A stretch of DNA of 64,000 bases from CAZGOM01 sp964542875 (GCA_964542875.1 CAZIWA010000003.1:38311-102310), one strand, 5' to 3'; positions 53,383-61,884 are shown, numbered from the stretch's first letter. The notes: generated from the letters alone by a model not told the origin. Numbers and translations are program-made.

Positions 53383-54290
53383 GGGATTTTTTGAAAATGA
53401 AGATGATTGGCGCGGCGCCTGCAACGGCGGCGTGCGTGGCGCTGTGGTGCTCCGGCGCGATGGCGCAGGAGACCCAGCCGACTACCCAGCCGGTGGTTGA
53501 ACGGATGGAGACGGTTGCTACGCAACCGGCGACGATGCCGTGGACTCATCCGACGACGCAGGCCGCTACACAACCGAGCACGCAGCCGGCGACTCAACCG
53601 ACAACGCAGCCTTCGACACAACCTTCCACTCAACCGTCTTGGCGGTCCGGGCGGTCGTCGTCCACGCAGCCAGCGACCAAGCCCAGCGGGGCAACGACGC
53701 AGCCGGCCACGGCGCTGCAGCCTCTGGCGCCGGTGAGGCCGGCGTGGGATCACTACCAGGTGATTTACCAGCGGAATATGTTCACGGTGCAGCGGTCCGG
53801 CGGGGGCGGGTTATTTGGCAGCGATGGACAGGTGTCCCGGCCGCCTGCGACGGAGTACAGGCCGCCTGTGCAGGCCAAGCCGCTTTGGATTTTGACCGGG
53901 GTGGCGCTGCTTGATGACGACAAGATGGCGTTTGCGGAGAACATCACGTCCGGTGGGACGACACGGGCGCGCATCGGCGACAAGCTGGGGGACGGGAAAG
54001 TGGTGAGCATCGCCGCAGATGGCGTGGATATTGAACACGACGGCAAGACGACGAAGGTGAGCGTGGGTGCTTCGCTGGATGGCCGGAGTGTGGATGGAGT
54101 GCTGCAATCCGGGGTTGCCCCGGTGATGCAGCCGACGGAGGGGACGGCACCGGGCACGGGGACGCCGAGCGGAGGGGGAAGCTCTTCAGCCGGTGCGGCC
54201 ACGGGTGCGCCAAGCGCGCCGGGTACGTCGGATGAAGCGGCGATCCGGGAGCGTCTGAAGCGCCGTCGAATGGAAGAGGGCGGGAAGTAA
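53379..54290 (+). CDS. GspC-like periplasmic linker protein with TQP-rich segment
   Basis: A protein of 303 residues from a GTG at 53379 with AAGGAGG 4 nt upstream. A signal anchor (MIGAAPATAACVALWCSGA) is followed by ~95 residues that repeat TQP (for example TQPSTQPATQPTTQPSTQPS). Then comes an HR-like domain, PLWILTGVALLDDDKMAFAE with GDKLGDGKVVSI, resembling the GspC homology region that contacts the secretin. A Gly/Ser-rich tail ends in RERLKRRRMEEGG. It should link the inner-membrane platform to GspD. PilP is an alternative. There is no PDZ domain. Confidence 0.72.
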   Translation: MRDFLKMKMIGAAPATAACVALWCSGAMAQETQPTTQPVVERMETVATQPATMPWTHPTTQAATQPSTQPATQPTTQPSTQPSTQPSWRSGRSSSTQPATKPSGATTQPATALQPLAPVRPAWDHYQVIYQRNMFTVQRSGGGGLFGSDGQVSRPPATEYRPPVQAKPLWILTGVALLDDDKMAFAENITSGGTTRARIGDKLGDGKVVSIAADGVDIEHDGKTTKVSVGASLDGRSVDGVLQSGVAPVMQPTEGTAPGTGTPSGGGSSSAGAATGAPSAPGTSDEAAIRERLKRRRMEEGGK

Positions 54291-54340
54291 CTGAGAGATT
54301 CAAAGATCACACCGGGCTTACAAGCGCCGGCGAAAGGCAT

Positions 54341-56770
54341 ATGGAAATGAAGAATCACAAGAGCAGGTTTGGGGTACTGACGGCGAGCGGGCTGCTGCTG
54401 GCGACAGCAGGGCTGCTGATGGCGCAGGATTCGCCGACATTCACACCGACGCCGGCGGCCACCCAGCCGACGACAGCGCCGGCGACATCGGCCCCGGCCA
54501 CGCAGCCCGGCGCGGGGGTGACGGGGTTGTCGGCCATCCCTGCGGGAGCGCAGGTGCGCGGGGACAGGAAGATCGTGATGAACTTCCAGAACGCGACGGT
54601 GGACTCGGTGCTGGCCTATCTCTCGGAGCTGGGTGGCATGACGATCTTGAACGACTACAAGATCGAAGGCCGGGTGAATGTGATGAACAAGCAGGCGATG
54701 ACCGTGGATGAAGCGGTGGACGTGCTGAACTCGATTTTGAAGGCCAAGGGATATGCGGGGGTGAAGACGGGCAAGACGCTGAGGATCGTGCCGCTGGACG
54801 CGGCCAAGAAGGCGACGATTCCGGTGAGGACGGGGAACGACCCGGCGCAGATCGCCGAGACCGACGAGGTGATCACACAGGTAATTCCGGTGAGGTTCGC
54901 CGATGCGACGCAGCTTAAGCGCGACCTGGGGCCGCTGATTCCTTCGTATGCCGATCTTTCCAGCAATACGAGCACCAATACGCTGATCATGACGGACACG
55001 TCGGCCAACGTGAAGAGGCTGGTGCAGATCATCCGCGCGATGGATACGACGGTATCGACAGTGGCGGCGGTAAAGGTGTTCAACCTCAAATATGCGAGCG
55101 CTTCGTCCGCGGGCCGGCTGATCACGGAAGTGTTCAAGCAAGACACGCCCGCGACGGGGAACGCACAGAACCGAGGGCTGGGCGGGTTTGGCCGGTTCTT
55201 CGGGCAAGGCGGCGGCGGACCGGGCGGGACGACAACCGCGACGGATGACGGGCAGGGCAAGCCGCAGACCAAGGTGGTGGCATCGGCCGATGACCGGACG
55301 AATACGCTGGTGGTGAGCGCGCCGCCTGACGTGCTGCCGGTGATTGAACAGGTGCTGGAGAAACTGGACGCCAATCCGGCGCAGGATCAAGCGGTGTTCA
55401 CGTACCGGCTTAAGAATGGCCAGGCGGCGAACGTGGCCAACGTGGTGAACAGCATCTTTGGGACAACGGGCGCGACGACGGGCCGAACCACAACGACGGG
55501 GAACGCCACCAATCGGTCGATCACCGGTGGCGCCGGCGCGGCCAACACGGCCAATACGAGCCGGATGGGGTCCACCTCGGGCGGCACGCTGGGGTCGTTC
55601 ACGAACAGTACTTCGACTTCCACGACGGGGAACCGGGCGACGACGAACACGAATACGAACACAAACCGGGCGACGACGGGCACAACGGCCGCGCCGCGGC
55701 TTTCGGCGTCGGGTGCGCAGACGGCTTCGGATCTTTCGGGCCAGGTGTATGCGGTACCCGATGCGGACACCAACTCGGTGCTGATCATGACCGCTTCGAC
55801 GAACTTCGACCGTGTGAAGGCGCTTTTGGGTGAGATGGACAGGCCGGTTCAGCAGGTGCTGATCAAGGTGTTGATGGCGGAAGTGACGCATTCGGACAAC
55901 AAAGACCTGGGGGCGGAGTTCTCATCGCTGAACCTGAAGAACAGCAAGATCTTCTCGGACTTTGGGCTTAGCTCGGTAACGACGGGCGGCATGGTGGCGA
56001 AGGTGGTGGAGGCGGACTTCTCGGCGACGTTCATCGCGCTGGAGAAGATCGGCAAGGTGGAAGTGCTGTCGCGGCCTTACATTTTGACGAGCGACAACCA
56101 GACGGCGTCGATCACGGTCGGCCAGACGGTGCCGTTCATTTATGACTCGCGCATCACGGATACGGGCCAGACGATCAATACGCTGCGGTACCAGGACATC
56201 GGGATCATTTTGAACGTTACGCCCCACATCAATCCTGATGGGCTGGTGACGCTGGATGTGGCGCCGGAAATTTCGTCGATCGCGACGGACCTGACGATCA
56301 AGATATCCGACGATGTGAATGCAACGGTGTTCAACAAGCGCGCGGCGCAGACACGTGTGGCGATTTCGGATGGCCAGACGATTGTGATCGGCGGTCTGAT
56401 GCAGGACGCGAAGGTGACGGATCGGAATCAGATCCCGTGGCTGGGAGACATCCCGATCCTGGGGATTTTCTTCGCTCGCGACAGCACGACGAAGTCCAAG
56501 ACGGAATTGTTGATCTTCCTGACGCCTCACGTGGCGGTGGATCAGGCGCGGCTCAATGAGATTTCGGCGGGCGAGAAGCAGGGGGCGAAGTATGTGCCCA
56601 ATGCGGTGGGTGAGGGGGTGTATCAGGATCACATGGATGCGATGGACCGGAGCAAGCCCAAGCCTCCTGCGCCGCCGGCACCGCCGAAGCAGGAGCAGCC
56701 GCCCAGCGAGCCCCGGGATCTTCCGCCGAAGATGAAGCAGGAGGATTTCAATACCGGGGGTGGGATGTAA
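54341..56770 (+). CDS. gspD: Type II secretion system secretin GspD
   Basis: A protein of 809 residues. The signal peptide ends near LLMAQD. N0 (about 68-145; IVMNFQNATVDSVLAYLSEL) is followed by N1 (~180-240), N2 (~245-335) and N3, then the secretin barrel (about 530-745) with VEVLSRPYILTSDNQTASI, VPFIYDSRI, LDVAPEISSI and TVIGGLMQDAK-like strands. N3 carries a Thr/Asn/Gly-rich insertion (about 375-455) with no predicted structure. The tail is Pro/Lys-rich. It forms the outer-membrane gate. It is the last gene of the operon, ended by a perfect terminator. Confidence 0.95.
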   Translation: MEMKNHKSRFGVLTASGLLLATAGLLMAQDSPTFTPTPAATQPTTAPATSAPATQPGAGVTGLSAIPAGAQVRGDRKIVMNFQNATVDSVLAYLSELGGMTILNDYKIEGRVNVMNKQAMTVDEAVDVLNSILKAKGYAGVKTGKTLRIVPLDAAKKATIPVRTGNDPAQIAETDEVITQVIPVRFADATQLKRDLGPLIPSYADLSSNTSTNTLIMTDTSANVKRLVQIIRAMDTTVSTVAAVKVFNLKYASASSAGRLITEVFKQDTPATGNAQNRGLGGFGRFFGQGGGGPGGTTTATDDGQGKPQTKVVASADDRTNTLVVSAPPDVLPVIEQVLEKLDANPAQDQAVFTYRLKNGQAANVANVVNSIFGTTGATTGRTTTTGNATNRSITGGAGAANTANTSRMGSTSGGTLGSFTNSTSTSTTGNRATTNTNTNTNRATTGTTAAPRLSASGAQTASDLSGQVYAVPDADTNSVLIMTASTNFDRVKALLGEMDRPVQQVLIKVLMAEVTHSDNKDLGAEFSSLNLKNSKIFSDFGLSSVTTGGMVAKVVEADFSATFIALEKIGKVEVLSRPYILTSDNQTASITVGQTVPFIYDSRITDTGQTINTLRYQDIGIILNVTPHINPDGLVTLDVAPEISSIATDLTIKISDDVNATVFNKRAAQTRVAISDGQTIVIGGLMQDAKVTDRNQIPWLGDIPILGIFFARDSTTKSKTELLIFLTPHVAVDQARLNEISAGEKQGAKYVPNAVGEGVYQDHMDAMDRSKPKPPAPPAPPKQEQPPSEPRDLPPKMKQEDFNTGGGM

Positions 56771-56790
56771 GGGTTTGGGAATTTGAAATG

Positions 56791-56828
56791 AAAGAGAGGC
56801 GAGGGATTGATCCTCGCCTCTCTTTTTT
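56791..56828 (+). terminator. Rho-independent terminator of the type II secretion operon
   Basis: AAAGAGAGGCGAGG and CCTCGCCTCTCTTT form a perfect 14-bp stem around a 7-nt loop, followed by TTTT. It begins 20 nt after the gspD stop. Confidence 0.93.
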
Positions 56829-56831
56829 GGA

Positions 56832-56896
56832 TTTTTGTTGGCACATGGCCCGGACACAGCACATTTCGGGCCGTGCTGTGCCGCCCGGAATTGGGG
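56832..56896 (-). repeat. Post-stop repeat family, copy after the RluB-type gene
   Basis: On the minus strand it starts 11 nt after the stop at 56908 and has both hairpin arms, CACAGCA and TGCTGTG, followed by CCAACAAAAA. It lies just past the gspD terminator, between convergent genes. Confidence 0.75.
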
Positions 56897-56907
56897 TGCT
56901 CAGGGCG

Positions 56908-57999
56908 TTATTTGTTGCGGTTGGGAGTTTTCTTTTTATCCGGGCGTTTGACGGCAACGGATTTTTTGAGGTCGTGGACTTCCTGTTCGCTCAGGAAGCG
57001 CCAATCCCAGGCCTGAAGGCCCTTGAGGGTGAGGGGGCCGATACCGACGCGCTGGATTTTTTTGACCTTCAGGTCGATGTGGGCCAGGAGGCGGCGGATT
57101 TCTCGGCTTTGGCCTTCGTGGAGGGTGATTTCCACCTTGGTGTCGGCCGCTTTGGTCTGGTCGCGTTGAAAGCTCAGGAGCTTGACGGACTGCGGGCGTA
57201 TGAGTTTTGAAAGGTCGGAGACCTTGCGGGTGTCAGGGTTGGTGGCGGCGGGCTTCTCACGGCCTTTGTCGATGGCCTGGTGGAGCCGGTGCATTTCTTC
57301 CTCGTTGAGCTTGCCTTTGAAGGCCACGTGGTAACGGGTCTGGATGCCGTAGCGAGGATGGGTGAGCTTCTGGGCGAGGTCGCCGTCGTTGGTGAGGAGG
57401 ATGAGGCCGGTGGAGTCCACGTCGAGCCTGCCGACGGGGAAGATGCGGGCCGCGACGGAGTGGGGTACTTTCACCAAGTCCAGAACGGTGGGGCGGCCTT
57501 CAGGGTCGCTGGTGGTGGCGACAACCTGGCGGGGCTTGTAAAGGACGATGTAGGTTTTTTCGAAGAGGCCTTTGCCTTCAGGGACATAGGGAAGGGCGTC
57601 TTCGTTGCCTGCGTTCTCACGGGCGATGTGGCGGATTTTCTCAGAGCCCTTGGGGCGGGGGAGCATTTCGCCCCGGACTTCGATGTCGTCCACAAAAGGG
57701 TTGACCCAGGCGGGGAGTGCGGAGACTTCCTGGCGGTTGACCCGGACGAGGCCTTCGGCGATGAGCTGCTCGCAGAGCCTGCGGGAGCCGACGCCGGCTT
57801 CGGCGAGATACTTCTGGAGGCGCACGCCGCGGTTGGCGTCTTTGAGCTCATCGGGAATGGTGCCGCCTGAGCGCTTTTTGGTGGCCGGGGAAGGCTTTGG
57901 GGGGCTGGTGAATTCAAAGGTCTGGCCGGGACGGGCCTGGCGCTTGAAGCGTTCGGATTTTTGAGGACCTGCGGGTTTTTGTTGGAAGCGTCTGGCCAT
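56908..57999 (-). CDS. rluB: RluB/RsuA-family rRNA pseudouridine synthase
   Basis: A protein of 363 residues from the ATG at 57999; the frame is open upstream but overlaps the lptB end and is not conserved. A basic N-terminus (~55 residues) precedes an S4 RNA-binding domain (VRLQKYLAEAGVGSRRLCEQ). The catalytic Asp lies in PVGRLDVDSTGLILLTNDGD (about residues 205-224). EGQSREIRRLL and KVKKIQRVGIGPL are the conserved C-terminal motifs. It isomerises a uridine in 23S rRNA. The tail is Lys-rich. Its stop is followed by a copy of the repeat family. Confidence 0.9.
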   Translation of the reverse strand: MARRFQQKPAGPQKSERFKRQARPGQTFEFTSPPKPSPATKKRSGGTIPDELKDANRGVRLQKYLAEAGVGSRRLCEQLIAEGLVRVNRQEVSALPAWVNPFVDDIEVRGEMLPRPKGSEKIRHIARENAGNEDALPYVPEGKGLFEKTYIVLYKPRQVVATTSDPEGRPTVLDLVKVPHSVAARIFPVGRLDVDSTGLILLTNDGDLAQKLTHPRYGIQTRYHVAFKGKLNEEEMHRLHQAIDKGREKPAATNPDTRKVSDLSKLIRPQSVKLLSFQRDQTKAADTKVEITLHEGQSREIRRLLAHIDLKVKKIQRVGIGPLTLKGLQAWDWRFLSEQEVHDLKKSVAVKRPDKKKTPNRNK

Positions 58000-58069
58000 G
58001 GGAGTAGGGTCTGTGTGCTGGGGGTGCAGGGTCTGGGGAAGGACGGCGGAGGGTGTATGGAGGCGCGGA

Positions 58070-58825
58070 TCAGCCGGCTTGGGCGGGCGTGTCGAATTCG
58101 TCGCCTTTAAAGAGGGAGCCGGTGTAGCGTTCTTTGACCTGTGCGTTGTTGATGACGTCTTTGGGGGAGCCTTCGGCAAAGACTTTGCCGTCAAAGATGA
58201 CGTAAGCGTGGTCAACGAGTTTGAGGGTTTGGAGGACGTTGTGGTCGGTGACGAGGATGGAGATGCTGCGCTGCTTGCAGAGGGTGCGGATTTCGCGCTG
58301 GAGTTCTTCGACGGAGACGGGGTCGACGGCGGAGAAGGGTTCATCGAGCATGAGGAGGCGTGGCTCGGTGACGAGTGCGCGGGCGATTTCGAGTTTGCGT
58401 TTTTCGCCGCCGGAGCAGCGCCAGGCCATCTGGTTTCGGACGTGGATGAGGTTGAATTGCTCCAGGAGGGCCTGGGCGCGTTTTTTGCGTTCGGTGCGGG
58501 TGAGACGGCGGGTTTCGAGGATTGCGTGGAGATTGTTTTCGACGCTGAGATTTTCGAAGATGCAGGGTTCCTGGGCGAGGTAGCCCATGCCCAGTTGCGC
58601 GCGCTTGTACATGGGGAGGTTGGTGACGTTGTGGTCGTGGAAGAAGACGTTTCCGCCGTCGGCCTGGATGCGGCCGATGGTCATGTTGAAGCTGGTGCTT
58701 TTTCCAGCGCCGTTTCGGCCCAGGAGGCCGACGATCTGTCCTTCTTCGACTTTGTATGAGACGTCATCGACAACGGTGCGGCTGCCGTAGCGCTTGAAAA
58801 GATGTTCTGCGCGGAGGGTGGTCAT
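58070..58825 (-). CDS. lptB: LPS export ABC transporter ATP-binding protein LptB
   Basis: A protein of 251 residues. Walker A is GRNGAGKST (about 36-44), the Q-loop LAQEPCIFENLSVENNL, the signature CSGGEKRKLEIARAL (with Cys in place of the usual Leu) and Walker B LLMLDEPFSAVDP. The Q-loop phrase and DEPFSAVDP are typical of LptB, which drives lipopolysaccharide from the inner membrane to the Lpt bridge. Partners LptF, G and C are not in the window. It lies 28 nt downstream of a sensor-kinase gene's stop and 70 nt upstream of rluB, on the same strand. Confidence 0.9.
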   Translation of the reverse strand: MTTLRAEHLFKRYGSRTVVDDVSYKVEEGQIVGLLGRNGAGKSTSFNMTIGRIQADGGNVFFHDHNVTNLPMYKRAQLGMGYLAQEPCIFENLSVENNLHAILETRRLTRTERKKRAQALLEQFNLIHVRNQMAWRCSGGEKRKLEIARALVTEPRLLMLDEPFSAVDPVSVEELQREIRTLCKQRSISILVTDHNVLQTLKLVDHAYVIFDGKVFAEGSPKDVINNAQVKERYTGSLFKGDEFDTPAQAG

Positions 58826-58853
58826 TGGGACATTGTACTTGGGATAGAGGATG

Positions 58854-59735
58854 TTAGACGGGAGATGTTGGAGGGGAGGCCAGAGTCAGGGGGAGATTGA
58901 TGACGAAGTCGGTGCCGCGGCCGGGTTCGGAGTGGACGGTGAGGCGGCCGTGGTGCTCTTCGATGATTCTGCGGGAGGTGGGCAGGCCTAGGCCTGTGCC
59001 GGCTTTTTTTGTGGTGAAGTAGGGCTGGAAGAGCTTTGCGAGGGTGGCGGCGTCCATGCCGGGGCCGGTGTCGATGATGTGGATCTGGGCTTCATCGTGG
59101 CCCATGACGCGGGCCTTGGTGGTGCGGATGATGAGTTCATTGCAGCCGCCATGGGGCTTGTCGGTGGCGCGGGCGTCGTTCATGGCCTGGGTGGCATTTA
59201 AGAGGAGGTTAAGGATGGCTTGCTTGAGGAGCGGGCCGTCGGCCTCAAGAAGGATGTCGTCGGGCTCGAACTGGGTGCGAAGCTGGATGCCGGCGGCCTG
59301 GGTTTGGGGGGAGTAGAAGTCGACGAGCTCATCGACGAGCTGATTTAGCCGGGTGGGGGCGGTGTCGAGCTTGATGCGGCCGGCGAAACGGAGGAAGTCT
59401 TCGAGAATTTCCTTCAGTCGATGGACCTCCCGGGTGATGCTGTCCATGCGGCGGTGGACCTTGTCGATCCGATCGCGCGGGCGCTGGTCGTCGGGGAGTT
59501 CGCGGATGATGTCGTCGACGTCTTCGCGCAGAAGCTGAACATTCAGGTTGACGGTGGAGAGGGGGTTTTTGATTTCATGAGCAAGACCCGAGGAGAGGGT
59601 GCCCATTTCAGTGACGCGTTCGCGGGCGACGGATTTGCGCTCGGAGAAGCGGGCCCGGTGCGCCCATTTTTTAGCTAAAAGGATGGCCGGGAGAAGGGCC
59701 AGCAGGAGACCGAGGATGAGGCCGAGGAAGAACAT
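58854..59735 (-). CDS. NtrB-like sensor histidine kinase
   Basis: A protein of 293 residues. A single N-terminal membrane helix (FLGLILGLLLALLPAILLA) has almost no periplasmic part. The phospho-acceptor is in GLAHEIKNPLS (His53), the N-box LNLLLNATQAM, the G1 box IIDTGPGM and the G2 box GTGLGLPTS. The order is canonical for the HisKA-HATPase pair of the NtrB/ZraS type. There is no PAS or receiver domain and no adjacent response regulator. It precedes lptB and rluB on the same strand, so it may be co-transcribed, but an envelope-sensing role is only a guess. Confidence 0.88.
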   Translation of the reverse strand: MFFLGLILGLLLALLPAILLAKKWAHRARFSERKSVARERVTEMGTLSSGLAHEIKNPLSTVNLNVQLLREDVDDIIRELPDDQRPRDRIDKVHRRMDSITREVHRLKEILEDFLRFAGRIKLDTAPTRLNQLVDELVDFYSPQTQAAGIQLRTQFEPDDILLEADGPLLKQAILNLLLNATQAMNDARATDKPHGGCNELIIRTTKARVMGHDEAQIHIIDTGPGMDAATLAKLFQPYFTTKKAGTGLGLPTSRRIIEEHHGRLTVHSEPGRGTDFVINLPLTLASPPTSPV

Positions 59736-59795
59736 AGGGGCGTGCGCGGGGTTCTGGGTGAAGAGACGAGTATCGGGGACATTGCATCGCGGATG

Positions 59796-59827
59796 GCCCT
59801 TACCCTAATCCTCTCCCGGGGGAGAAC
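59796..59827. repeat. CTCTCCC/GGGAGA hairpin repeat, copy 3
   Basis: CCCTTACCCTAAT is followed by CTCTCCC and GGGGGAGA. It begins 16 nt after the stop of the GntR gene (minus strand). Imperfect. Confidence 0.5.
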
Positions 59828-59843
59828 GATTGGAGGGCGGGGG

Positions 59844-60911
59844 TTACTTCCAGGCGAGTTTCCAATCGATGGGGATGATGCGCTGGGCAATGGTTTGGCC
59901 CTGGGCGATGCGGGTGATGAGGGCGACGGCGTCCTGGATGGACTTCTGGAAGTTCGATTCGACTTGCGAGACGGGGAAGTCAAAGCGGCTTTGTGGATCC
60001 GCGGAAAGGATCATGGGCTTGATGGGGTGGTCCGGGTTGTTGAGCTCCAGGCCGGCATCAAGGAGGGCGTGGAGGATGGTGGAGCGGGAAACCAGGAGGC
60101 CGCGGGGCATGATGCGCTTGATCTGGGCAATGCCGGCCTTGAGGCCGCGGCCATCGGGCCGGATGCGGATGATCTGCCCGCGGCGCAGGCGAAGCTGGCG
60201 TTCATGATGGGCGAAGCGGAAGCCCAGGCGCTGGCGTTCAAGCCCGAGGTTAGGGATCCGGTATTGCATGAGAACCAGGGGGCCGCCTGTCTGATCAAGG
60301 AGGCCTAGGACGGACTGGCGAGTGGTTTCCAGTTCGTTCATCCAGATGCAGGGGAGGCCAAGGTCCGCGTAGGTGTTGCCAAGGACGATGGTGGGCTTGG
60401 ACTGGCCGGCGAAAAAGTGCTGAACGGCGGGCGAAACAGAGAGGAGGAGGAAAAGATCGACATCCGGGTTATCACGCAGGATGGCGGGCGCCTGGCTGGC
60501 TGAGGAGACGTTGAGATTGACGGGCTCAAAGCCGGCTTCCTTGATGCCGTTAAGGAAGGCGCTGACGGTGTAGGACTGGCTGCCGGAGATGTTGCCGAAG
60601 GTGAGGAGCCCGATTTTGTTGATTTTGGGCGTGTCGACGCTGGGGGTGGAGTTATCGCGGATGAAATATCCGCCGCCTTGGCGTACGACGACGAGGCCGT
60701 CGCGGACAAGCGCCTGAAGGGCGTGGCGGGCGACGCGGCGGGAGATGCCGAAGCGTTTGGAGAGATTCCACTCGCTTTCGATCTTTTCACCAGGTGCGCC
60801 GGTGGCGAGGGATTGCATGAGGAATTCACGCACGGGGCCGAGGATGATGGCCCTGTCGGATGAGCGTCCGGGTTTTTGTGGTTCAGGTTGGTCTTGCGCC
60901 GACTTGTTCAT
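59844..60911 (-). CDS. GntR-family regulator with LacI-type sensor domain
   Basis: A protein of 355 residues. A winged helix-turn-helix occupies about 25-90 (LSKRFGISRRVARHALQAL then GLVVVRQGGGYF). The rest is a periplasmic-binding-protein-like sensor (IGLLTFGNISGSQSYTVSAF), as in AraR and related sugar repressors. The ligand is likely a sugar or sugar acid but is unknown. It is divergent from a PhyH-type oxygenase gene with only 46 nt between the starts and a palindrome in that gap, so autoregulation and control of the neighbour are likely. Confidence 0.88.
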   Translation of the reverse strand: MNKSAQDQPEPQKPGRSSDRAIILGPVREFLMQSLATGAPGEKIESEWNLSKRFGISRRVARHALQALVRDGLVVVRQGGGYFIRDNSTPSVDTPKINKIGLLTFGNISGSQSYTVSAFLNGIKEAGFEPVNLNVSSASQAPAILRDNPDVDLFLLLSVSPAVQHFFAGQSKPTIVLGNTYADLGLPCIWMNELETTRQSVLGLLDQTGGPLVLMQYRIPNLGLERQRLGFRFAHHERQLRLRRGQIIRIRPDGRGLKAGIAQIKRIMPRGLLVSRSTILHALLDAGLELNNPDHPIKPMILSADPQSRFDFPVSQVESNFQKSIQDAVALITRIAQGQTIAQRIIPIDWKLAWK

Positions 60912-60924
60912 GTTTCTACTATAG

Positions 60925-60945
60925 TTCGTACAACTTGTTTACGAA
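60925..60945. promoter_or_regulatory. Probable GntR operator between divergent genes
   Basis: TTCGTA and TACGAA flank a 9-nt spacer that contains a second near-dyad (CAACTTGTT). It overlaps the start region of both genes and lies 12 nt before the PhyH-type ATG, so binding would block both. Confidence 0.55.
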
Positions 60946-60957
60946 GGAACGCTTGTC

Positions 60958-61725
60958 ATGCAGATTATCGCCACAAAGTACCAAAAGCCGCTGTCCCAGG
61001 AGTTGGTTAAACAATACCGGGAGGACGGGGTGGTGGTGTTGAAGGGATTTTTCACGCCTGAGGGGCTGGCGGCGGTTCGGGGGGAACTGGCGCGGTATAC
61101 GCGCGATATCGCGCCGAAACTGGGGCGTGGGGAGGTGTTTTATGAGAAGGACGGGGCGACGGTCCGGAACCTGTGGAGGCTGGAGCAGCATGATGCGTGG
61201 TTCAAAGCGGCGAATGACCAGATCACGGGTTTGCCGCTTTTGAAGGAATTGCTGAACGGGGACCCGGAAGCGATGGGGGTGGAGACATTCAATAAGCCGG
61301 CGCGGGTGGGGAGCGCGGTGCCGCCCCACCAGGACAATGCGTACTTTTGCAGGAAGCCGGGGGATGTGCTGACGGTGTGGGTGGCGATCGACGCGGTGAC
61401 GAAGGCCAACGGGCCGGTGAACTATGTGAAGGGGTCGCATGTGGGCGGGGTTCGGCCTCACAAGCCTTCGGGGGTGGTGGGGAACTCAATGGGGCTGGCG
61501 GAGACGGTGGACCAGAAGTCGCCGGATTTGTTGACGCCGCTGCTGGAGCCGGGCGATGCGATGATCCACCATTGCGAGACGATCCACTTTTCGGAGCCGA
61601 ATGTGTCTGAGTATTCCCGGCTTGGGTTCCTGGCGGTGTACCGTGGGGCGCACACGGTGGATGATCCGACGATCAAGGCGCGCTATGACGAGGCGCGGGC
61701 GAAGATGATGGCGGAGATGAAGTAA
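60958..61725 (+). CDS. Phytanoyl-CoA dioxygenase (PhyH) family protein
   Basis: An Fe(II)/2-oxoglutarate-dependent oxygenase of 255 residues. The iron-binding HxD is in PHQDNAYF (about 123-130) and the distal His in HHCETIHF (about 204-211). RLGFLAVYRG likely carries the Arg that binds 2-oxoglutarate. The N-terminal YREDGVVVLKGFFTPEGL is the usual PhyH opening. The substrate is unknown (lipid, ectoine-like or sugar-derived). The start has GAAGGA upstream. It is regulated, by inference, by the divergent GntR. It is cytoplasmic, with no signal peptide. Confidence 0.87.
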   Translation: MQIIATKYQKPLSQELVKQYREDGVVVLKGFFTPEGLAAVRGELARYTRDIAPKLGRGEVFYEKDGATVRNLWRLEQHDAWFKAANDQITGLPLLKELLNGDPEAMGVETFNKPARVGSAVPPHQDNAYFCRKPGDVLTVWVAIDAVTKANGPVNYVKGSHVGGVRPHKPSGVVGNSMGLAETVDQKSPDLLTPLLEPGDAMIHHCETIHFSEPNVSEYSRLGFLAVYRGAHTVDDPTIKARYDEARAKMMAEMK

Positions 61726-61816
61726 GAAAAGCGTCTCGTGTCCTGTGTCTTGCGTCCCGGGTCGAAGAGAAGAGGTTTAAGACGGGGGGGAGTTGTTATT
61801 TGGTGGTGGGTTGGAG

Positions 61817-61876
61817 TTTTTGTTGGTGCGCGCAAGGCACAGCACTGCTTCGGGTGTGCGTGTCATCCGAAATTGA
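61817..61876 (-). repeat. Post-stop repeat family, copy after dsbD
   Basis: On the minus strand it starts 8 nt after the dsbD stop. It has CAGTGCTGTGCC and CCAACAAAAA; the other hairpin arm is degenerate. Confidence 0.7.
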
Positions 61877-61884
61877 GTTTGAGG

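Noticed and set aside
53560..53640. Short tandem repeats that might suggest a CRISPR-like array
   Set aside because: They are in-frame TQP codons inside a protein gene; there are no unique spacers and no cas genes.
53765..55891. 708-codon open frame on the minus strand opposite gspC and gspD
   Set aside because: It is Arg/His-rich antisense to two well-supported genes, with no recognisable motif.
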